Assembly (NCBI RefSeq): GCF_023935105.1
Contig: NZ_CP096040.1
Span: 3,782,001-3,846,000 of the forward strand
Length of the DNA stretch: 64,000 nucleotides
DNA from: Caulobacter segnis
Lineage (GTDB): Bacteria; Pseudomonadota; Alphaproteobacteria; Caulobacterales; Caulobacteraceae
Reading direction: 5' to 3'
The first letter of the stretch is position 1, and the number at the start of each line of letters is the position of its first letter. The notes beneath the pieces are model-generated. The model worked only from the letters and a program-made list of their open reading frames with translations. It did no database searches and had not been told where the DNA came from. This document shows, piece after piece, positions 57,899 through 64,000 of this stretch. The position numbers and the translations under genes are program-made.

Positions 57899-59062
57899 AT
57901 GTCCACAGCACAGCAACGCCGCGCCTATGCCGGCCCCGCCCTGTTCAGCTACGGCTTCAGGCCCTTCTTCTTCTCGGGCGCGATCTGGGCGGCGCTGTCG
58001 GTGCCGCTGTGGATCTGGTCGCTGATGGGCGGACCGGCGATCGCCGGACACCGCGACTGGCACATCCACGAGATGCTCTTCGGCGTCCTGCCCGCGATCG
58101 TCGCTGGCTTCCTGACCACGGCCGTGCCCAACTGGACGGGTCGGATGCCCGTGATCGGCGGCAAGCTGGCGGCCCTGTGGTCCCTTTGGCTGGCCGGTCG
58201 CCTCGCGATGCTGACCGAAGTCTTCATCGGCCCCGTCGCCGTCTGGATCGACGCGGCCTTCACCATAGTCTTCGCCCTGGTGATCTGGCGCGAGGTGCTG
58301 TCGGGCAAGAACTGGCGCAACCTGCCGATCTGCCTGCTGACCAGCCTTCTGGCCGGCGCCAATATCGCCTTCCATCTGGACACGGCGCTTGGACTGCAAG
58401 GTCTGGGATGGCGCATGGCGTTGGCGGCGGCGACCGGCATGCTGGCCCTGATCGGCGGCCGCATCACGCCCAGCTTCACCACCAACTGGCTGCGCCAACG
58501 GAGCGTCACGCCCCTGCCCACGCCCTTCAACACTCTGGACAAGGTCGCGGTGGTCGGCGCGGCCGTGGCCGCCCTGGCCTGGACGGCGTTCCCCGACCAG
58601 CCCGTCGTCGGCCTCCTTCTGCTGGCGGCTGGCGTCGTCAACCTGGCCCGCATGAGCCGCTGGCGGGGCCAGAAGACCACGGCCGAACCGCTGCTGACGA
58701 TCCTGCACATCAGCTATGCGTGGCTGGCCATAGGCCTGATCCTGCTGGGCGCCAGTGTCCTGACGCCCTTGGTTCCCCTGGCGGCGGGCGTGCACGCCCT
58801 ATCGGCCGGCGCCATCGGCGTCACCTGCCTGGCGGTGATGTGCCGGGCCACGCGCGGCCACACGGGCCGTCCCCTGACCGCCGACAAGGCGACCATCGGG
58901 ATCTTCGTGGCGATCAATCTGGCCGCCCTGCTCCGGGTCGCCGCGCCGTTCGCCGCGGAGTTCCAGCCCGGCCTTCTGGTCCTGGCCGCCCTTTGCTGGA
59001 GCCTGGCCTACGGCGGCTTCGCGATCGCCTACGGTCCGATGCTCACCCGCCCCCGCAAGTGA
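57899..59062 (+). CDS. nnrS: NnrS family heme-copper membrane protein
   Basis: A 387 aa, about 12-helix inner-membrane protein of the NnrS family, known to protect cells from NO-linked damage to iron metabolism. Characteristic blocks: LFSYGFRPFFFSGAIWAALS, HRDWHIHEMLFG, GGRITPSFTTNWLR and HALSAGAIGVTCLAVMCRATRGHTG. ATG 57899 is used, not the upstream frame extension, because the regulatory box lies between. Confidence 0.95.
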   Translation: MSTAQQRRAYAGPALFSYGFRPFFFSGAIWAALSVPLWIWSLMGGPAIAGHRDWHIHEMLFGVLPAIVAGFLTTAVPNWTGRMPVIGGKLAALWSLWLAGRLAMLTEVFIGPVAVWIDAAFTIVFALVIWREVLSGKNWRNLPICLLTSLLAGANIAFHLDTALGLQGLGWRMALAAATGMLALIGGRITPSFTTNWLRQRSVTPLPTPFNTLDKVAVVGAAVAALAWTAFPDQPVVGLLLLAAGVVNLARMSRWRGQKTTAEPLLTILHISYAWLAIGLILLGASVLTPLVPLAAGVHALSAGAIGVTCLAVMCRATRGHTGRPLTADKATIGIFVAINLAALLRVAAPFAAEFQPGLLVLAALCWSLAYGGFAIAYGPMLTRPRK

Positions 59063-59072
59063 TCCAGATCAA
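59059..59072 (+). promoter_or_regulatory. FNR/FixK-type box ahead of the quinone-reductase-like gene
   Basis: GTGATCCAGATCAA, one mismatch from TTGAT-N4-ATCAA. It overlaps the nnrS stop codon; centre about 61 bases before ATG 59127. Confidence 0.55.
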
Positions 59073-59126
59073 GGCGGGAGCGGTTCGAACCGCGCCTATT
59101 GGGCAAGATCGCAACGGAGCCGCCGC

Positions 59127-59726
59127 ATGAAGATCGCCTTGATCCTGGCCCATCCCTCGTCCGCCAGCTATGGCGCGGCCCTGGCCAAGGTCTGCGTCCA
59201 GGCCCTCAGCGAGGCCGGCGCCGATGTCGTCGTTCGCAACCTCTACGCCATGGACTTCGATCCGCGCCTGACCGCCACCGAGCTGGCCGGCGGCGGTCAG
59301 CGCCCGGCCCCCGACGTCGTGGCCGAGCGTAGCCTGCTCGGCGCCGTCGATGGCCTGCTGCTGGTCTATCCGCTGTGGTTCAACGGCCCACCCGCGATCC
59401 TCAAGGGCTATGTAGACCGCGTCCTGAGCGCCGGCTTCGGCTACCAGCCCACCGCGCATGGCGCCGACCCATTGCTGGTGGGCAAGACGCTGATGAGCGT
59501 CACGACGTCGGGCGCGCCCGACGTCTGGGTCGAGAAGACCGGCGCCCTCAACACCCTGAACCGGCATTTCGACCTGCACCTCTCGGCCATGACCGGCCTG
59601 CGCGTGGTGGGCCACGAGCACCTGGGCGGCATCGGTCCCGACATGGGCCCGGACTTCGCGGAGCGCGGCTTCGACCAGGTGCGCGCTTCTGTCACGGCCG
59701 CGATCCTTGGAACCGAGCTCGGCTAA
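59127..59726 (+). CDS. NAD(P)H quinone oxidoreductase-like flavodoxin-fold protein
   Basis: A 199 aa protein of the NQO1/MdaB/KefF flavodoxin-like family: ALILAHPSSASYGAALAKV (FMN/FAD phosphate site), GLLLVYPLWFNGPPAILKGY and VDRVLSAGFGY. It would reduce quinones by two electrons in the cytosol. An FNR/FixK-type box suggests low-oxygen induction. Confidence 0.88.
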   Translation: MKIALILAHPSSASYGAALAKVCVQALSEAGADVVVRNLYAMDFDPRLTATELAGGGQRPAPDVVAERSLLGAVDGLLLVYPLWFNGPPAILKGYVDRVLSAGFGYQPTAHGADPLLVGKTLMSVTTSGAPDVWVEKTGALNTLNRHFDLHLSAMTGLRVVGHEHLGGIGPDMGPDFAERGFDQVRASVTAAILGTELG

Positions 59727-59791
59727 GTAGAACTCCCAATGGAGGCGCCCCCCTCGCCCCCCCTAGGCTCCACGCAGCTCTGGGGGACTCC

Positions 59792-60445
59792 ATGCCGGTT
59801 CAATACTTCCAAGATCCTGGCGGCCCGGCCGCGACCCGACGCGCCGAAGCGGCCTTCGAGGCCCTCGCCCACGTCCAGCGCTTCGAGCCCGGCGAGGAGA
59901 TCTACGGCCAGGAAGCGCCCACCGAGGCTTTCTACAAGGTGGTGAGCGGCGTCGTGCGCGGCGCCTGCCTGATCTCGGATGGCCGGCGGCAGGTCGCCGC
60001 GTTCTATTTTCCCGACGACATGTTCGGCCTCGAGATCGGCGTTAGCCATCGCCAGGCCGCCGAGGCCCTGACCCGCTGCGAGGTCCAGATCGTCAAGCGT
60101 CGCGCCCTGGCGGTGGTCGACGCCGGCGCCCAGATCGAGCGGATGATCTGGCGGGTGACCAGCCAGCAACTGGAACGCGCCCAGGAGCGCTCGATGCTGC
60201 TGGCCCGCCGCAACGCTTACGAGAAGGTCGCCTGCTTCCTGATCGAGATCGCGGAACGGGGCCCGGGTCCCTGGGCCAGCCTGCCCATGTGCCGCCAGGA
60301 CATCGCCGACTATCTGGGCCTGACCATCGAGACGGTGTCGCGCATGCTGACCCAGCTGCAGCATGACGGCCTGATCTGCCTGGACGGCTCGCGCCGCTTC
60401 CAGATCGTCCGCCTCCGCCAGCTGGCCTCCAGCCTGGCCGCCTGA
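59792..60445 (+). CDS. fixK: Crp/Fnr-family regulator FixK
   Basis: A 217 aa regulator with a sensor domain (RFEPGEEIYGQEAPTEAFYK, FYFPDDMFGLEIG) and HTH MCRQDIADYLGLTIETVSRM, whose E-T-V-S-R recognition helix is that of FNR/FixK and predicts TTGAT-N4-ATCAA sites. It lacks the FNR cysteine cluster. Start ATG 59792 behind TGGGGGACTCC. Its place beside fixLJ and fixHIS fits FixK activated by FixJ. The symbol is assigned by context and similarity. Confidence 0.85.
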   Translation: MPVQYFQDPGGPAATRRAEAAFEALAHVQRFEPGEEIYGQEAPTEAFYKVVSGVVRGACLISDGRRQVAAFYFPDDMFGLEIGVSHRQAAEALTRCEVQIVKRRALAVVDAGAQIERMIWRVTSQQLERAQERSMLLARRNAYEKVACFLIEIAERGPGPWASLPMCRQDIADYLGLTIETVSRMLTQLQHDGLICLDGSRRFQIVRLRQLASSLAA

Positions 60446-60466
60446 CGCACCGTTCCCCACAAGAGA

Positions 60467-60501
60467 AAGCCCCCGTCGACTGGGCCAGTCGACGGGGGCT
60501 T
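60467..60501. terminator. Strong hairpin between fixK and ompW
   Basis: Two 17-base perfectly complementary arms (AAGCCCCCGTCGACTGG and its complement) around a single G. On the minus strand TTTCTCTT follows, so it can end ompW transcripts; on the plus strand there is no T-run. Confidence 0.7.
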
Positions 60502-60552
60502 ACGGAAGAACGTCCGTGCATGGAGGAGGTCGGGGACGCTCTCGCCGATCTC

Positions 60553-61197
60553 TTAGAACTGGCGCGAGATGCCGATCGAGCTGACCAGCGGATCCAGGTT
60601 CACCTTGGCCTTCAGCGCACCGCCATTGATCTTGGCGTCGGTGTCGAAATAGACCTTCTTGATGTCGGCGTTGATCAGCCAGCTGTTCTTCAGCTTTATG
60701 TTGACGCCCGCCTGGATGGCGTAGCCGACGCCGTCGTCGACCTTCACGGTGAAGCCGTTCTTGTTCTTGTCGCTGTAGAACAGCATGTAGTTCAGGCCCG
60801 CGCCGACATAGGGGCTGACGCGCGCGTTGGGCAGCGGGTGGTACTGCAGGGTGACCACCGGCGGCAGAACCCAGGTCTTGTGAACCAGGACGTCGGTGCC
60901 CGGACCTTGCGCCCGGATGTCATGCTGGGTGGTGCCCAGAATGGCCTCGACGGCGACCTTGTCGGTCAGGAAGTAGGTGAAGCCCAGGGTCGGCTTCACG
61001 TCGTTCCCGACGTGGGCCTTCAGGCCGCTGGCCGCGCCGGCGGCGGTGACGATCGCGGCGTCCTTGTCCGGCGCCACTTGGGTCGCGCGAACGTGGACGA
61101 TCAGGTCGCCCTTGGCGTTCGGCTTGAAATCTTGGGCATGAGCCGCGCCGGCGAACAGCAACGTGGTCGCGGCGGCCGAAATCAGGAGGCTCTTCAT
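60553..61197 (-). CDS. ompW: OmpW family outer-membrane protein
   Basis: A 214 aa eight-stranded barrel with signal peptide (LLISAAATTLLFAGAAHAQD), OmpW-type blocks (GLKAHVGNDVKPTLGFTYFL, TTQHDIRAQG, LPPVVTLQYHPLPN, VSPYVGAGLNYMLFY, SWLINADIKKVYFDTDA) and a terminal Phe. OmpW genes are FNR-controlled in enterobacteria; here a TTGAT-type box lies 80 bases upstream. Confidence 0.93.
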   Translation of the reverse strand: MKSLLISAAATTLLFAGAAHAQDFKPNAKGDLIVHVRATQVAPDKDAAIVTAAGAASGLKAHVGNDVKPTLGFTYFLTDKVAVEAILGTTQHDIRAQGPGTDVLVHKTWVLPPVVTLQYHPLPNARVSPYVGAGLNYMLFYSDKNKNGFTVKVDDGVGYAIQAGVNIKLKNSWLINADIKKVYFDTDAKINGGALKAKVNLDPLVSSIGISRQF

Positions 61198-61270
61198 TCT
61201 CTATCCCCGTACATTTGGCGACATCAATTACGTCGCAGTACTGTTCTAGAGATTGCTCGAACTCGAAACC

Positions 61271-61284
61271 TTGATCTCAATCAG
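61271..61284 (-). promoter_or_regulatory. FNR/FixK-type box ahead of ompW
   Basis: TTGATCTCAATCAG, one mismatch from TTGAT-N4-ATCAA. The centre is about 80 bases before the ompW ATG. Confidence 0.6.
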
Positions 61285-61333
61285 CTTTATATGCGCCCGT
61301 TCCTCAGGATGATTACGTAAGACCTGAGCGACT

Positions 61334-61498
61334 TTATCGATCGCTGTCCGGCCCTTCATCCAGATGATCATAGAGGATGCGTTCGGCGTCGCCCTTGGGA
61401 TCCTCGTATTGACCGGAGCGCATGGTCCAGAAGAAGGCCAGCAGACCCAGCGCGCCCAAGCCCACCGAGGCCGGCGCCAGGAAAAGGATGATGTTCAT
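61334..61498 (-). CDS. fixS: CcoS/FixS, small cbb3 oxidase maturation protein
   Basis: A 54 aa single-helix protein: MNIILFLAPASVGLGALGLL then AFFWTMRSGQYEDPKGDAER, the FixS/CcoS signature (W-x3-xGQYxDxxGDAxR). It is needed to insert heme and copper into the cbb3 oxidase. ATG 61498 overlaps the fixI stop (ATGA). Last gene of fixGHIS. Confidence 0.93.
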   Translation of the reverse strand: MNIILFLAPASVGLGALGLLAFFWTMRSGQYEDPKGDAERILYDHLDEGPDSDR

Positions 61499-63687
61499 CG
61501 GCGACTCCTCAGGGCAAGGCGCGGACGGGCGGCGTTCAGCAGCACCACCATCGACGAACCCGACATGGCCAGGGCCGCGATGAATGGGTTGACGAAGCCC
61601 AGCATGGCCGCCGGCGCGGCGACCAGATTATACAGCGCCGAGAAGCCGAAGTTCTCAAGGGCCCGGCGACGGGCTTCGCGGGCGGTCTCGATCGCCTCGA
61701 TCACGACGCCCAAGCCTTCGCCCGTGAAGACGAGATCGGCGGCGTTCTGGGCGGCGTCGACCGCCGCGCCCGGCGCCATCGAGGCGTGCGCCTTGGCCAG
61801 GGCGGCGGCGTCATTCAGGCCGTCACCGACCATCAGCACCTTGCGGCCGTCGGCCTTCAGCGCGTCGACGATCGAGGCCTTCTCGAACGGCGTCAGGCCG
61901 GCGCGCCAGTCGGTGATGCCGGCCTCGCGACAGATATCCCGAACAGGACCGGCCAGATCGCCCGAGAGCACCTCGACGGACAAGCCGAGGCGGCGCAAGC
62001 GGGCGACCGTCTCGGCCGCGTCGGCGCGCAGCTGATCCTCGAACACGAAGCGGATTTTGACGTCGCCCTCGAACCCGAACCACAGCTCGGTCTCGCGGAC
62101 GTCGCCGCCCTCGACCCCGACGAAGGCCGCGCGACCCAGGCGCGCGCGGCGGCCGTCGATCAGACCTTCCACGCCCTGCCCGGCCGTCTCGACGCAATCG
62201 CTCGCCACCAGACCGACGCCGGCCTCCAGCGCCAGGGCCTTGGCTAGCGGGTGACGCGAGGCTCGCGCCAGCGGCGCGGCCAGGGCGACCAGATGCGCGG
62301 GCGCGTCGATCAGACGAGGCCGGCCTTCGGTCAGCACGCCGGTCTTGTCGAACACGACATGATCCACTTCGGCCAAACGCTCGAGCGCCGCGCCGGACTT
62401 GACCAGCACGCCCTTGCGGAACAGTCGGCTGCTGGCGGCGATCTGCACGGCCGGCACGGCCAGACCCAGGGCGCAGGGACAGGTGACGATCAGCACTGCG
62501 GCGGCGCGCAGCAGCGCCTCGCGCGGACCCAGGCCCAGCGCCCAGCCGCCAACGAAGGTCAGGGCCGCGATCGTGTGGACCACCGGGACGTAGAGCGCGG
62601 CGGCCTTGTCGGCCAGGCGGACATAGGCCGAACGGGTCTGGGCGCCGGCCTCCATCAGCCGGGCGATCGCCGACAGCGTCGAGTCCTCGCTCCTGGCCGT
62701 GGCGGTCATGACCAGGCGGCCCGACAGGTTCAGCGCGCCGGCGTGCAGGCGCGCGCCGGCGCCGACCGGGGCCAGCGCCGTCTCGCCGGTGATCAGGGCG
62801 TTGTCCAGATCCGAGCGCCCGCTCTCGACCAGACCGTCGACCGGAACGCGCTCGCCCGGCGCGACGACCAGGCGATCACCGACCGCCACCTCGGCGACCG
62901 GCACGCCCTGCTCGACCTCGCCGTTGAGGCGCATGGCCACAGGTGTCTGCAGGGCCAGAAGATCGCGCGCGGCCGAGCGGGCGTTGGCGCGCAGGCGATG
63001 ATCCAGATAGCGGCCGATCAGCAGCAGGAACAGCAGCGTCACCGCCGCATCGAAATAGGCGTGCTTGCCGTGGAGGATCGTCTCGGAGAAGCTGACGATC
63101 AGGGTCAGGATGACGCCGATCGAGATCGGCACGTCCATATTGGCCTTGCCGCGCTTCAGCGACGCCCAGGCCGAGCGGAAGAACGGCCGGCCAGCGAACA
63201 GGGCGCACGGCGTCGCGACGATCGCCGCCATCCAGTACATCAGGGTCAGGGTCGAGGCGTTCAGCTCCTGGCCGAACAGGCCCGCCCAGGCCGGCACCGT
63301 GAACATCATGACATTGCCGGCCCCGAAGCCGGCGACACCCAGGGCCAGGGCCAGTTCGCGGCCCTCGCGATCCTGGGCGGCCTTGGCCTCGGTCGGGTCG
63401 AACAGGCAGGCGCGATAGCCCAGGCCCTCGACCGTCTCGACCACGGCCTGCGGATCGGCCCTGCCTGGCTCCAGCTCGACCGCCAGCTTGCCGGTGGTGA
63501 GGTTCAGGCGCGCGGCGTCGACGCCGGGCATGCCGCGAACGGCCTTCTCGATCTTGCTGATGCAGCCGGCGCAACGCGCGCCGCTGACCAGCAACTCGAC
63601 CCGCCCTCGCCCCGCCTCGTCGCGCTGGACGAAGGCCTCGAGGTCACGGTGTTGCGCGAGCCCCTGTGTCGCCGAGGCCTGGGTCAT
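61495..63687 (-). CDS. fixI: Copper-transporting P1B-type ATPase for cbb3 oxidase (CcoI/FixI)
   Basis: 730 aa P-type ATPase supplying copper for cbb3 oxidase assembly. A heavy-metal-binding CAGC (Cys39, Cys42) is followed by the membrane CPC (VTCPCALGLA), the phosphorylation loop FDKTGVLTEG, and VMVGDGLND-type MVGDGLND in the hinge. The start ATG 63687 overlaps the fixH stop. Confidence 0.95.
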   Translation of the reverse strand: MTQASATQGLAQHRDLEAFVQRDEAGRGRVELLVSGARCAGCISKIEKAVRGMPGVDAARLNLTTGKLAVELEPGRADPQAVVETVEGLGYRACLFDPTEAKAAQDREGRELALALGVAGFGAGNVMMFTVPAWAGLFGQELNASTLTLMYWMAAIVATPCALFAGRPFFRSAWASLKRGKANMDVPISIGVILTLIVSFSETILHGKHAYFDAAVTLLFLLLIGRYLDHRLRANARSAARDLLALQTPVAMRLNGEVEQGVPVAEVAVGDRLVVAPGERVPVDGLVESGRSDLDNALITGETALAPVGAGARLHAGALNLSGRLVMTATARSEDSTLSAIARLMEAGAQTRSAYVRLADKAAALYVPVVHTIAALTFVGGWALGLGPREALLRAAAVLIVTCPCALGLAVPAVQIAASSRLFRKGVLVKSGAALERLAEVDHVVFDKTGVLTEGRPRLIDAPAHLVALAAPLARASRHPLAKALALEAGVGLVASDCVETAGQGVEGLIDGRRARLGRAAFVGVEGGDVRETELWFGFEGDVKIRFVFEDQLRADAAETVARLRRLGLSVEVLSGDLAGPVRDICREAGITDWRAGLTPFEKASIVDALKADGRKVLMVGDGLNDAAALAKAHASMAPGAAVDAAQNAADLVFTGEGLGVVIEAIETAREARRRALENFGFSALYNLVAAPAAMLGFVNPFIAALAMSGSSMVVLLNAARPRLALRSRR

Positions 63688-64000
63688 GGCGCCACCAACC
63701 GGGTTTCGATTTCGATCATGTCGCGGGAATTGCGGGCGACGCCCCGCAGGTCCCAGGCGCCGTCCAGGCGGGCCGACGCCGCGTAGCGACCCTGGCCCAG
63801 CGGCTTGAAGTTCAGAGTCTGACGACCGGTCTCGGTCGCCGGGCGCTCCAACACGCCGGTCACCGACAGGCCATCCAGCGGCTTGCCGGTGCGGTCCTCG
63901 ATAAGGACGACGACCGACTTGCCATCCGGCGTCCGCACGCCGACCTCCCAGCCTAAGGCCGCCTCGCGACGTCGCTGGGCCAGGGTCTTGTTGAAGGCCA
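63684..64000 (-). CDS. fixH: FixH/CcoH family protein, partial
   Basis: The C-terminal 104 or so residues lie in the window: AFNKTLAQRRREAALGWEVG, then a beta-rich periplasmic domain (VLIEDRTGKPLDGLSVTG, ARLDGAWDLRGVARN). The N-terminal membrane helix is beyond the right edge. It continues the fixGHIS operon, so fixG and ccoNOQP are expected just outside. Confidence 0.85.
   Translation of the reverse strand, partial: AFNKTLAQRRREAALGWEVGVRTPDGKSVVVLIEDRTGKPLDGLSVTGVLERPATETGRQTLNFKPLGQGRYAASARLDGAWDLRGVARNSRDMIEIETRLVAP

Noticed and set aside
1..64000. tRNA, rRNA, CRISPR arrays, transposases or integrases
   Set aside because: None was recognised on reading either strand; the two long palindromes are not spaced repeats of CRISPR type.

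Overview
The window is high-GC DNA from an alphaproteobacterium, most likely Caulobacteraceae (Caulobacter or a close relative). The grounds are a bona fide heme-PAS FixL with FixJ, fixHIS genes, several TonB-dependent receptors, dense ATGA/GTGA/TTGA gene overlaps and NodT-type outer-membrane factors. No rRNA, tRNA, CRISPR array or transposase was recognised.

Left part (1-16.3 kb): the 3' end of a HipA-like kinase gene; a secreted amidohydrolase with a TonB-dependent siderophore-type receptor and a MalT-like LuxR regulator; a hydantoinase/DUF917/NCS1-permease operon whose fourth gene is a remnant; and a small AT-richer accessory locus. In that locus an AbiEi-like gene and a Fic AMP-transferase gene diverge from a 305 bp spacer containing two 45-47 bp perfect palindromes with a shared core and a 12 bp repeat array.

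Middle part (16.3-36.5 kb): an apparently catabolic region. On one side are an AraC regulator, a formamidase/acetamidase, a LigB/DODA-type extradiol dioxygenase and a Rieske oxygenase, with a divergent TauD-SDR-VOC set. On the other is a long minus-strand operon (TonB receptor, MFS importer, RutA-like flavin monooxygenase, RutB-like cysteine hydrolase, M20 peptidase, RutF-like flavin reductase, second TauD, extended SDR). The logic fits oxidative opening of a nitrogen-containing (amide or N-heterocyclic) compound, but the substrate cannot be read from sequence. A tripartite efflux set follows, with EmrB and EmrA fused into one reading frame.

Right part (36.5-64 kb): a low-oxygen and nitrogen-oxide island. 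It holds qNOR, HemN, NirK with pseudoazurin and a porin, class II ribonucleotide reductase, the O2-independent ubiquinone genes ubiTUV, RIC/ScdA, NnrS, alternative oxidase, FixLJ, four Crp/Fnr paralogues, an NsrR-like Rrf2 protein, OmpW and fixHIS. I found eleven 14 bp TTG-N8-CAA-type boxes ahead of these genes, nine of the NnrR/Dnr type and two of the FNR/FixK type. They tie the island into one or two regulons. Within the window the nitrogen pathway covers nitrite to N2O only; nitrate and N2O reductase genes are absent.
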